Shown here in pieces: positions 15,738-25,000 of a stretch of DNA of 33,747 nucleotides. The position numbers were made by a program, and so were the translations under genes. The DNA lies in the NCBI GenBank assembly GCA_023301565.1, contig JALZUO010000132.1, forward strand, positions 1-33,747. The letters run 5' to 3'. Numbering within the stretch: the stretch's first letter is position 1; every line of letters begins with the position of its first letter. The notes beneath the pieces are model-generated. The model did no database searches. It was not told the DNA's origin and was given only the letters and a program-made list of their open reading frames with translations. The DNA is from Oligoflexales bacterium (lineage in GTDB: Bacteria; Bdellovibrionota_B; Oligoflexia; Oligoflexales; JALZUQ01).

Positions 15738-15876
15738 AAACCCTCCTACCGACTACCCTAATTACCCCACTCGGAATTTTGAGAAAAACCTTAACCATTA
15801 CCAAAAAAACTTATAAGCAATTGTTTTTATTGTGATTTCAGAAGAGCCTTTTGGAGTTAAAACTTCCCGAGTAGCG

Positions 15877-17778
15877 TCAACCTTTGACTATTCCAACAAT
15901 GATCCCTATCCGGCTTCTATCTTCTTCACTTAAACTGTCGAGGCTCTTTACGCCAAGAATTTCTTGAACGACACTTAGGTTCATTTTAATAAGGTTACCA
16001 TCGACCAGAGCGCCATACTGCGAAAGATCTGCGTTTCTGTCTCCGGTTTTTAAAATCGTGACTTCGCCCGTTTGCGACCGGATGCTAACCGAGTTGATAA
16101 GTTCGCCCACTTCTAGGCCCGAAACTTTGTGTTGTTCTAACAAAAAGTGATCGCCGAAATCTTTGATTTCCTGTAGCTCGTAGCTGCTCGAGCAAATACT
16201 CTGAACAGAACTTGATCCACGTGGGCTTTGATCTACAGTGCTTGCTAGAGAGGTCAATAGAGTGCCGGCACTGCCATTACCAGAAGCATTGCAAGGAGTA
16301 TTCACATCTTCTGGAAGCATCTGTATAGAGCTGTACAAGAAGGCTGGAAAACGCTCTTCTGCTACCTTAGCAATCTCTTTAGTAAACTGCTGCCTTAATG
16401 CAGCTTCACCTTGCTCGTAAGCAGTATTTAAACCTACATTACCAAAGTCGTAGGTCCTATTCCACCTAGTCACACTGTTGTTCCAGCGCGACCTGTACGG
16501 GTGAAATGAAAAGCCTGCATTCGGCTCGAACCCTATACGTTTCCGGATATAATCGGTTAAATTCAAATAGGAATCACCACCGAATGTAAAACTTCTGTTT
16601 CTTAGGTCGTCCGGATAAAGATCACTTATGAAAGTCAATGAATGTCCCCATGTGTAAGGCGGAATATCAATAACTCGTGCAGAGGTAATCGATCCCTCCA
16701 CAGCTCCCACAGCACCTGCTAAAGCTCCATATTTACTTACATCAAATTCAGCCGGAAAACTGGTTGCATCACAAAGAGAGTGTAACTGTCCGTTGTAATC
16801 CTCCCAACAAGTTCTGTTTTGCACCCGGCGGTTTACCACGTCTACGACCGTTCCATCAATATTCATTTTTCCTGTAAACTCAAAAATTGGCCATTTTGAT
16901 ACGTAAATATACTGATGTTGAATATCACCATAGCAGTCTTTGTCTCCCCCTTCAGACGAACATTCTGATTGGTTGGTCATAGAAGGGTTGCTAGCGTATA
17001 CCTGTGTTCTATGCAGAGTTGTTTCATCAAAACACTGGCGACCAGACTGATCGTCCGAATCGGTCAAAGAAAGTATTGTCGCTGGCTCATTGGCAGGTAA
17101 AATTTTTTTTGCGAATTGATAGGCAGAACAAAGGGTATATTCATTTTCAAGCCCATCCACACCCAACGCAAGAATTTCCTGGCGAACTTGCTCAGCAATT
17201 TGATTAACCCTAAAAATTGAGTCTGTAGCTTTTAGCACGATCGGCTCACCACCCGGCGTCAAGCTTCTGTTAGCCTGGTTTTTCATCCGGATCTCATCAA
17301 ACTCTCGGATTGCTCCCATCGTTGAATGCTCTATGCCGTCAAGTTTAAAAACAATCGATTCAGGGGCGATGTGAAACAGAGGGCTCGAGTAGGCAATATT
17401 GGAAGTTGAGAGCCCTAAAGGCTTAAACTTATACTCACCGTTGACTAGCTCCGTCATCGACTGAACATAGGTTGTATGGTTAACTTCATTTGAAAACGTT
17501 GCAGAGTGTGGCGTTGTACTTAAAAGGTAAAATCTGAGGTTACGGCCAGCAAAGGAAACAACCAAATCGCGTGCAGAGTTGGCTACTTTTTGCTGCTCCT
17601 CCAAAAGCGAAGAAGAATTATCTCCAATCAGCCCTATATTCACAAAAGGGATCTCTTCGCTTTGAGCAAAAGAAAGCTCCGTTGTACGCTGCGAAGCAGA
17701 GCCTGATTGTGCAAACTGAGAGTTGGAGCACCCTACTGCTACCCAGGTAATTATAATCATATAGAGTAATGCGTGCAT
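15877..17778 (-). CDS. Large lipoprotein with vWA-like domain
   Basis: This 633-residue lipoprotein has signal MHALLYMIIITWVAVGC, with Cys17 as the lipidation site. The region from residue 44 resembles a von Willebrand factor A domain: FVNIGLIGDNSSSLLEEQQKV supplies a D-x-S-x-S metal-site motif (D53, S55, S57), and later ATILSLTDSDDQS resembles the vWA strand with its Asp (usual 'TDE-D-S'). A long region between these points carries an Asn/Cys-rich insertion. The C-terminal 250 residues are beta-rich and unrecognised. Multiple Cys suggest periplasmic or surface disulfides. The start is supported by AAGGGG 9 bases before ATG 17778. It precedes the pilin gene. PilY1-type pilus-tip proteins also carry vWA domains, but I see no PilY1 beta-propeller. 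Confidence 0.65.
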   Translation of the reverse strand: MHALLYMIIITWVAVGCSNSQFAQSGSASQRTTELSFAQSEEIPFVNIGLIGDNSSSLLEEQQKVANSARDLVVSFAGRNLRFYLLSTTPHSATFSNEVNHTTYVQSMTELVNGEYKFKPLGLSTSNIAYSSPLFHIAPESIVFKLDGIEHSTMGAIREFDEIRMKNQANRSLTPGGEPIVLKATDSIFRVNQIAEQVRQEILALGVDGLENEYTLCSAYQFAKKILPANEPATILSLTDSDDQSGRQCFDETTLHRTQVYASNPSMTNQSECSSEGGDKDCYGDIQHQYIYVSKWPIFEFTGKMNIDGTVVDVVNRRVQNRTCWEDYNGQLHSLCDATSFPAEFDVSKYGALAGAVGAVEGSITSARVIDIPPYTWGHSLTFISDLYPDDLRNRSFTFGGDSYLNLTDYIRKRIGFEPNAGFSFHPYRSRWNNSVTRWNRTYDFGNVGLNTAYEQGEAALRQQFTKEIAKVAEERFPAFLYSSIQMLPEDVNTPCNASGNGSAGTLLTSLASTVDQSPRGSSSVQSICSSSYELQEIKDFGDHFLLEQHKVSGLEVGELINSVSIRSQTGEVTILKTGDRNADLSQYGALVDGNLIKMNLSVVQEILGVKSLDSLSEEDRSRIGIIVGIVKG

Positions 17779-18033
17779 CCAGTGAGCCCCTTTTAAAAAT
17801 CGTTGAATACCTATTCGGAAAAGTTTTGAGACAGCTGAGATATTGCTGATAGGTCAGTATTTTCAGGTTGTTAGGGAAGTGTTTATTATGCTTTCAGCCT
17901 GCTTAAAACAGAAATTTACTGGCGTGCGTGTCTATTTTAGAGTCAAGAAGAGGGGTTACCTGAGCTGTTTTAAAGACCACTTGTAGTAAAATCATGGTGC
18001 ATCACGCCAATCGCGCTAATACGAGGAATAGCC

Positions 18034-20466
18034 ATGAAAAAAACTGAGCAAAACCCCGAGCAACCAAACCAGCTACACGTCGGCATCCTTTGCGGGGGTC
18101 CAAGCGGTGAGCGCGGTATTTCTTTGAACTCAGCCCGTAGCCTTCTCGATCACCTTGGCTCTTTAGGCTGTAAACTTAGCTGTTTTTATCTTAGCCCTAC
18201 CGGAGATTTTTATGCGCTAGAAAACTCGCATATGTATTCGAACACTCCGCTTGATTTTGACTTTAAACTAAGTGACATCGCACAAAAACTAGAAAAAGCA
18301 GACCTAAAAGCTGCTTGGACAGGCCTCGACATACTCTTCCCTGCCATCCACGGGACCATGGGCGAAGACGGTGGCGTACAAAGCCTTTGTGAGGGATGGG
18401 GCGTAGCTTATGCTGGCTCTCCCCCTTCTGCTTGCGAGCTTTGTTTTGATAAGCAAGCAAGCCATGAAAAACTAAAAGAGCTAGGCTTTCCTACGGTCCC
18501 CTATTTAGCCTTAACCAAAAATAAAGCTTCTGCGGCCACACTTGCTACCCAGATAGACGAGTTTGTTAGCTCTTTAAAATCTAGTCCGTTTTCTCTGGTA
18601 GAAAACAGGTTTATCGTAAAACCTGCCACGGGTGGCTCCTCTTTAGATGTACTCCAAGCTAGTAGCAAAGAGCAAATTGCAGATCACAGCCGCTATATTT
18701 TAGATGAAGCAAACTACGAGAAAGCTATCATTGAGCCGTTTTGCCGTGGCGTAGAGTTTACCGTGATCCTTCTAGAAACTGCCGACGGCGTTAAAGCTAT
18801 GCCTCCATCCGAGATTGCAACTTCTTATGAAGGTGGTGAGATTTTTGATTACCGCAAAAAGTACCTACCAAACACGCAGGTGCACTATCACTGCCCTCCG
18901 CGGTTTGAAGAAAAAATCGTCCGTGACATTTGCCAGCAAGCCGAAAGTATCTTTACACAGTTTGGTATGCGGGATTTTGCGCGTTTCGATGGTTGGCTAT
19001 TGGCGGACGGATCCATTGTATTTTCGGATCTAAACCCTATCTCTGGAATGGAGCAAAACAGCTTTTTGTTTCAACAACCGGCTTATCTAGGCCTTAGTCA
19101 TAGCGATACGCTTTCCTGCATTTTGCAAAGTGCCACCGGACGCAATGAAATTCTGTGGGAGCCCGCTCGCCGCAAAAACGGCACGCAAAAAACCGAGCTA
19201 CCAGTGCTATTTGGTGGAGTCACAGCCGAGCGCCAGGTATCTCTTATGAGCGGGACCAATGCCTGGCTAAAGCTTCGCGGCAGCAGCATCTACCGCCCTA
19301 CTCCCTATTTATTAAAAGACGATTCTACGCTGGTGCAGATACCCTATGCTTTTTGCCTTGCGCACACGGTCGAAGAGATTAAAGCAGCCATAGCTAGCTA
19401 CCCACAAATCAGTGCTCGTTTAAGTTGGTTTGCACAAAACCTCCTTCCTATTTTCAAGGGTATGGGTATTACTTCCAAAGATACTGCTTTTCATATCCCT
19501 ATAGAACACACCCTTATGGATTTTGTCTCCGGGCAGTCGTTTGTTTTTTCTGGCCTGCATGGGGGCATTGGAGAAAACGGAACCCTTCAGGCAGCTCTAG
19601 AAAAAAAGGATATACGTTTTAATGGCCCAGGCTCTGTAGCGTCGCAAATATGCATGGATAAGTTTACATCTTCACAAGCACTCGAGGGGCTTGAAGGCAA
19701 CGGAATTTACACCATCCATAAATACTCGCTCTCGATACCAGATGAAATTGCTGACCTAGATTCTTTTGCTTCGAGCGTCTGGCAGAGAGCAAGTGAATCT
19801 ATTGGCAGCCGCACACTGATCGCAAAGCCACAAGACGAAGGCTGCTCGGCTGGAATCGTAAAACTTGAATCTGAACAGCAACTCAAGACGTACCTGATGT
19901 TTTTAGACAATGGCTTACATGCAATACCTACGGGTGCACTTGGAAACGGATCACCTATAGATATGCCACCTACAAGAATGAAAAAGCTTCTTTTAGAAGA
20001 GTTCATTGAGACCGACCGGGTTTGGGCTGAAGGAAAGAACCTGCAGTGGGAAAAGAAAACGGGCTGGGTAGAAATCACCGTAGGTGTTTTGGAACGCGGC
20101 GGGGTTCTAGCAAGCCTGACTCCGAGCATGTCGATTGCCAGCGGCGATGTTTTAAGCGTAGAAGAAAAGTTCCAGGGCGGAACCGGAATCAACCTTACTC
20201 CTCCACCTGCTCCCTACATTGCTCCCGAGGCGGTAGAAAAGGTCAAAAAATCGAACGTCATCATCGCACAAAAGCTAGGGCTTTCTAGCTACTCTAGGAC
20301 AGATCTTTTTATGCACTGCCAGTCGGGCGACGTAAAATTCATCGAGGTCAACACCACGCCGGCTCTTACCCCTTCGACGGTCTTATATCATCAGGCGCTA
20401 GCAGAGGAGCCCCCGCTGCCACCAAGGCAGTTCTTAGAGCTTTTGATCAGCGAAGCCAAAAAGTAG
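18034..20466 (+). CDS. ddl: Tandem D-alanine--D-alanine ligase (two ATP-grasp ligase units)
   Basis: Two complete Ddl units are fused in one 810-residue chain with no stop or frameshift between. Unit A (residues about 14-375) has CGGPSGERGISLNSA (E26), IHGTMGEDGGVQ, FIVKPATGGSS (S202), IFDYRKKY (Y277) and DFARFDGW...SDLNPISGME (D332, N334). Unit B (about 388-810) has FGGVTAERQVSLMSG (E399), LHGGIGENGTLQ, AKPQDEGCSAG (C604 where the catalytic Ser of E. coli DdlB lies), VEEKF (F713 where Tyr216 lies) and FIEVNTTPALTPST (E771, N773). Unit A thus keeps the Glu-Ser-Tyr triad while B has Ser-to-Cys and Tyr-to-Phe. The enzyme makes D-Ala-D-Ala for peptidoglycan; ordinary Ddl is about 300-370 residues. 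The start is supported by GAGGA upstream. Confidence 0.92.
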   Translation: MKKTEQNPEQPNQLHVGILCGGPSGERGISLNSARSLLDHLGSLGCKLSCFYLSPTGDFYALENSHMYSNTPLDFDFKLSDIAQKLEKADLKAAWTGLDILFPAIHGTMGEDGGVQSLCEGWGVAYAGSPPSACELCFDKQASHEKLKELGFPTVPYLALTKNKASAATLATQIDEFVSSLKSSPFSLVENRFIVKPATGGSSLDVLQASSKEQIADHSRYILDEANYEKAIIEPFCRGVEFTVILLETADGVKAMPPSEIATSYEGGEIFDYRKKYLPNTQVHYHCPPRFEEKIVRDICQQAESIFTQFGMRDFARFDGWLLADGSIVFSDLNPISGMEQNSFLFQQPAYLGLSHSDTLSCILQSATGRNEILWEPARRKNGTQKTELPVLFGGVTAERQVSLMSGTNAWLKLRGSSIYRPTPYLLKDDSTLVQIPYAFCLAHTVEEIKAAIASYPQISARLSWFAQNLLPIFKGMGITSKDTAFHIPIEHTLMDFVSGQSFVFSGLHGGIGENGTLQAALEKKDIRFNGPGSVASQICMDKFTSSQALEGLEGNGIYTIHKYSLSIPDEIADLDSFASSVWQRASESIGSRTLIAKPQDEGCSAGIVKLESEQQLKTYLMFLDNGLHAIPTGALGNGSPIDMPPTRMKKLLLEEFIETDRVWAEGKNLQWEKKTGWVEITVGVLERGGVLASLTPSMSIASGDVLSVEEKFQGGTGINLTPPPAPYIAPEAVEKVKKSNVIIAQKLGLSSYSRTDLFMHCQSGDVKFIEVNTTPALTPSTVLYHQALAEEPPLPPRQFLELLISEAKK

Positions 20467-20662
20467 AGACAAACCAAGAACTAGTTATAAGCTAAAAGCC
20501 AGACATCCGCACACAAGCCTCCTCAGGGTCAGCCATAGCTCTAGCTTTGCTGTGAGTCTTTCAACGGGGTCTTTTTTGCGGTATCTAAGCCATTTGGAAG
20601 AGTTTTGTATAAATTTTAATCACTTAGTAATACTAGCCTTTCTATGGTTTTTTATATTTCTA

Positions 20663-20691
20663 TTGACATAGATTTAATAAAGATATATAAA
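20663..20691 (+). promoter_or_regulatory. Near-consensus sigma70-type promoter
   Basis: TTGACA (20663-20668), 17 bases, TATAAA (20686-20691, 5 of 6), in AT-rich DNA. Transcription would begin near 20698. This promoter overlaps the first codons of the longer reading of the next ORF, and so argues for its shorter form. Confidence 0.75.
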
Positions 20692-20706
20692 AAACAAGTA
20701 ATTTTA

Positions 20707-20859
20707 ATGGATAACTTCTTAGACAGCTGCTTCAAGCAAGCAGCACACAAAGCGCTTTTTCTTGAAAGAAAGCACGCGCTCGAGCGGAAAGATTACCGCG
20801 GGTCCGTCGCTACTGCTGGAAAAACCCTTTGGGAAGCTATCTCAAATAACAAAAACTAA
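20707..20859 (+). CDS. Small protein (50 residues), unknown
   Basis: This ORF encodes MDNFLDSCFKQAAHKALF and then a charged helical stretch (LERKHALERKDYRGS) ending in KTLWEAISNNKN. It could be a small amphipathic helical protein. An in-frame start at 20644 exists, but the strong promoter at 20663-20691 lies inside that extension, so ATG 20707 is the more likely start. The transcript would begin only about 9 bases before it, with no ribosome site: a nearly leaderless mRNA. The lipoprotein gene begins 18 bases after its stop. It may be a real small protein or merely part of that gene's leader. Confidence 0.4.
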   Translation: MDNFLDSCFKQAAHKALFLERKHALERKDYRGSVATAGKTLWEAISNNKN

Positions 20860-20877
20860 TCATCGATAGGAGCGGTA

Positions 20878-21948
20878 ATGCGCACATCAACAAAAACACT
20901 TTTAGTTGCTTTTTTAGCCTCAGGCTTAGTTTGGTCATGTGGTAAAGACGAAAAGAAAAACGACAAAAAAAGAGTCGTAATTTCAGAGCTTGGACAATCT
21001 AGTTCAGTTCCAGGAACACGTATTCACCCGAACGTAAACCAGTACATCCAACCAGGTAACAACGTTTTACCTGGACTGAACAGGGCTGTACCGAACTACC
21101 AGGTTGCACGCATACCTCTAAAAATCAACAGTTATGGAGTTCCAAGTATAGTACCAAACCAATCGGTGCAGTACCGTGGCTTGAATGGCTGGAACCAAAA
21201 CGTGGCTTCAATCGTTCAATCAAACCCGGCGATCCTTTTTGGTGGCGCAAACCAAGCTATTCCTGGACTCGGAAATGTAGGGCAATTTGCATACCAACCA
21301 CAACCGTTCCAAGGTCAGGGCCAAGGTCAAGGTTTCAACGCATTCGGCGTAAACCCACTTTGCTACCTTCCTAACTACCAGCCGTATAGCCAACAAGCTC
21401 ACGGTACGCCTTGGGGTTATTTAAGCCAGCTTTGTGGTTATAACCAACAGGCATCTTATAGCCAGGAGTTTTTACGCAGACAAGAATACAGAACCTTTAA
21501 AAGACAGCTAATGCAAGCAAGATACAACTCTCAGTATAGACATGCTGTGCCACATTACGGCAACGCAAACTGGAAGCAGTTCTACCGTCCATACACTAGC
21601 AGCGTGTTTGGCTTAAATAATGGAATCGGTAACGGAATCAATGGCATCAACGGTCGGTTTGCTGGTCTTCCTAACCATGGGTTTGCAGGCGGCATCAATC
21701 AAGCACAAGTATGGCAACAAGCACAGGCATTGGCAGCTTCTCATGCATGGGGAAATACAGCTTACAGCTCTTCATTCTTGAGCAGCGTTCTTCCGGCGCA
21801 CGTTACTCTTCCACAAGCGCGTAACGGCATCTACTCTGTGCCATTTGCAGACGGACGCGTACTTTCGCCTCAAACGCCTTTCTCGGTAGGTGCAGACAAC
21901 TACCTATACATGCTTCAGTGTAGAACAGGAAACTGCCCACTTATCTAA
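20878..21948 (+). CDS. Asn/Gln-rich lipoprotein of unknown function
   Basis: No family is recognised. The signal peptide ends in lipobox LVWSC (Cys21), followed by a highly charged stretch (GKDEKKNDKKR). The 330-residue mature chain is low in acidic residues and very rich in Asn, Gln, Gly, Tyr and Pro: for example, a QGQGQGQGF run (encoded around 21310-21335), GNGINGINGR, QAQVWQQAQALAASHAW. A more ordered C-terminal segment (GIYSVPFADGRVLSPQTPFSVGADNYLYMLQCRTGNC) is beta-like with two Cys near the end. It is probably an outer-membrane lipoprotein exposing an adhesive or flexible domain; this is inference. The start has a good AGGAGCGG site, and a strong terminator follows 26 bases after the stop. 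Confidence 0.7.
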   Translation: MRTSTKTLLVAFLASGLVWSCGKDEKKNDKKRVVISELGQSSSVPGTRIHPNVNQYIQPGNNVLPGLNRAVPNYQVARIPLKINSYGVPSIVPNQSVQYRGLNGWNQNVASIVQSNPAILFGGANQAIPGLGNVGQFAYQPQPFQGQGQGQGFNAFGVNPLCYLPNYQPYSQQAHGTPWGYLSQLCGYNQQASYSQEFLRRQEYRTFKRQLMQARYNSQYRHAVPHYGNANWKQFYRPYTSSVFGLNNGIGNGINGINGRFAGLPNHGFAGGINQAQVWQQAQALAASHAWGNTAYSSSFLSSVLPAHVTLPQARNGIYSVPFADGRVLSPQTPFSVGADNYLYMLQCRTGNCPLI

Positions 21949-21974
21949 AGCACTACAAATAAGAGACACAATTA

Positions 21975-22010
21975 AAAACCCCTTCTCATACTTTGAGAGG
22001 GGGTTTTCTT
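21975..22010 (+). terminator. Intrinsic terminator
   Basis: CCCCTTCTCA (21979-21988) pairs with TGAGAGGGGG (21994-22003; one G-T pair), extended by AAAA/TTTT, with a TACTT loop, then TTTTCTTTC. It follows the stop at 21948. The A-rich left flank would also give a U-run on the opposite strand for the PBP gene ending at 22030. Confidence 0.88.
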
Positions 22011-22029
22011 TCGAGTGGAAAGGCATCTA

Positions 22030-25000
22030 TTAAGGCGCTTTTGTCTCCTGTTTTTTACTAATCTTGCGACGCTCTTCACGTTTTCTTTGCTTGTAGTCGT
22101 AGTACTGCTTGATGCTGTCTCTGGTTTCTTTCGAGAAAAACCCAACTTTCCGCATCACTTCGCGGCCCTTTAAGGGGAGCTGAAGCGGAGCATTGACGCC
22201 AGCCGTAAGCGCAAACTCATTGCGAAACACTTCACCTTCGGTGTTCATGTCGGTGAGACCAAAATCTCTTCCATCAGATCGTACGCCCCTGCTAGAAGTC
22301 ACGGCGCCACGCGGAAGATCTACTTGCACCATCCTGGTTCGACCAGGAAACTTCATCGACCACTCGCCTTTTTTCGTGATATTTGCCGATAGATACTTTT
22401 TGTAATCATGTTTTTCAATGATGTCTTTGCCAAAATCGATCCACAGCGGCAGCGCGCCCGTACCACCATAAACCCTGATCCGGCCTTTTTTCATCGTCTC
22501 GTTGAGGTCGTAGCCCACATAAGCTGCAATCACGTGACTATCTTCGTGACGCATAGGCGAAGCCTTTTTAGAAGGGTACGGGATGAACCCAGCAAAGTAA
22601 CTGGTAGTATAATCGTTGGTGGTTCCAGTTTTTCCGTAGGCAGGAACTCTTACCTTTGACTTTCCGGATTTTACAAAAAGCTCACTTCGAGCCCGATTCC
22701 CTGTCCCGTGTGTCACAATACGTCTGAGGATTTCGCGCAGCTGATCTGCATACTCTGGCTTAGTAAACTGCGTGACTTTTTCTTCAGGGCGATAAACCAC
22801 CGCACCTTCGCGGTCTTCGATCCGGTCGATAAAAGTAATCTGATTGGCAGGCCCATCCTTGTAAAAACGGTAGACCTTGCCGTCGACAAAAGCCTGGTAC
22901 ATTTTGGCTACTTCAGCCGTAGAAATCACGTTGGCGCCAAGCGGCAAAGATAAAACCGGATCGACCTTAGACTCCACACCCAAAGCCTTTGAAAGAAGTG
23001 TCAAATACTTTAAAGACAGCCCAATGCGAAAGTCTTTGGTTAAAAAAGCCTGACGCAGCCCTTTTTCCCCTGGGTTTTCTCTTACGCCTGCTGTTTTTGA
23101 TTGGACGCGGCTTCGCAGTTTATAAAAGTCTGAAACCGTCAGCATTCCTTCCAGCAAAGTGCTGCTCGTGCTTACTTTATTGCTTAAAAAGGATGGTGAC
23201 CAAATAGCTTTTACATCCATCGGGTTTAAAGGACGCCCTGGTTTTTTGCGCATATGGGCCGTGTATTTATCCATGTTGATCGAAGACTCGTTGCTTGGAG
23301 CATAAAAGTAAGCAAGCCTTGGACGGCTCGCACCACCTAAGACGCGAAAGCGATCTAAAATAACCTTTAGCCCTGAGTTGTAGGAAATCTCCTCGCCACT
23401 TTGGGCGGACATCCGCTGTAGTAGTTCCCAGTCTTTTTGTAGCTGCTTAGATTGCTTGCCAAAGCGTATAAAATTATTTTTGAGCATATCCAAACGGAAA
23501 GCAATTTCTGGCTCTTTCAGTTCATCATCTTTGTTCAAAGCAATGCGGCGCATTTCACGAGCATAACCGGCACCCCACCACATTTTTTCTAAGATTTCAA
23601 AAACCCTGGCATTGCCAGAAAAAACCATATCCGTAGATAGTTCCTGTAGGGCCTCGGCTAAAAAGTGTTCTTTAACGCCTTGCCAAGAAGCCGATGCGCC
23701 AACCGACTTGGTCAATCTTTTTGAGTAGGCTTTTGTGGCTTCGCCCTTTTTCGGTGCCAGCTCCATAAACTCTAAAAGCTTGCGAAACTCTGCATAGTTC
23801 ATCTTGTCAAGCAGCTGAGCGCCGAGGTTTACTGACGCCAAGTTTTCTGAGTAGATCCCTGCCCAAATCATCGAGACATCCAGGTAAGGGCTGCGGTGAT
23901 CAGGTCGCGGGTAGTAAAACTGGCCTTGATAGTTAAATAGCCTGCGGCGGTTATCAATGCGATCTAGGATGTTCCAACCGAGCTGCAAAGCCCCCAAATA
24001 GGTTAGCACTTTGTATACAGAGCCTGGGCTACGCTTAGCCTGGATGGCCCGGTTATAGCCTGTAGTATCAAAACCTGAGACTACTGCCCGCACCCGGCCA
24101 CGGTCTAAAGCCATCATACCACCGTTAATTTTGGGGCGTTTACGCAGTTCAAGGGTCGCTTGGTTTTTTTCTTTGTCGTAGGCAATCACTTCCACGTAAA
24201 GGATGTCATCTTTTTTAAGTTTAGAGACCACATTTTTTAGCTGACGCCGCCAGGTTTTACCTTCGGACAAATCTAGACGCATCGCATAGCGCTTCAAAGA
24301 AGCTCCGGAGATCTCGCCTTGCGGATAGCCCATGTCCATTTTCAGCTTGGTTTTTTCAAGGACCTTATGTTTTTGAACTTCTTTAACGCGCGCATAATAA
24401 AATTCGCCAACTTCGATCGATCTTTTCTTTTTATAGGCGTCGACGTTTTCTTTAGAAAACCCCTTTAAGATAGTTTCAAGCCGAGAAAGGTTTTTGCGCA
24501 TTTTATGCTGCGCCGACTCTTGCAGGTCACAGTCAATGGTCGTGTGGATTGCCATGCCAGCACTTGCCAGCTCTTCGATGGATTCGAGGCCAAGGGTCTC
24601 GAGGATTTCTTCTTTGTTAAGGTGTTTACGCACCACATCAACCATGGTTACCTGGCGCGAGCGGAACTTACCTTGGTTAAAAGGGACTTCTTTTTTTACA
24701 GCCTCGTCGTGCTCTTTTTGCGTAATCATGCCCTGCACAAGCATTCTGCCGATCACATAGTTCTTTCGCTCTTTAGCCCTAGCCCTGCTCTTTTGGCGGT
24801 CTTCTTCGGTATATTTAATAAAAGGATTATAGCGGCTGGGGCCCTTCACAGAACCTGCGATAAAAGCGCTTTCGACAAGGCTAAGATCTTCTACGTTCTT
24901 GTTAAAGTAGTATCTGGCAGCAATCCCTACCCCTTGACCGTTTCCAGCCACGTGAAACTGGTTTAGATAAAACTCGAGGATTTCGTCTTTGGAGTACATC

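Noticed and set aside
15738-15876. Sigma54-type promoter for the pilin gene
   Set aside because: No TGGCAC-n5-TTGCA pattern is present on the minus strand; only a TATAAG-like -10 without a -35.
19707-20192. 161-codon minus-strand ORF inside the ligase gene
   Set aside because: It is a shadow of conserved Ddl coding sequence.
20644-20706. Longer start of the small ORF at 20707
   Set aside because: The near-consensus promoter lies inside this extension, so the codons before 20707 would not be on its transcript.
24505-24966. 153-codon plus-strand ORF inside the PBP gene
   Set aside because: It is antisense to the conserved PBP glycosyltransferase domain, has no ribosome site and shows no family resemblance.
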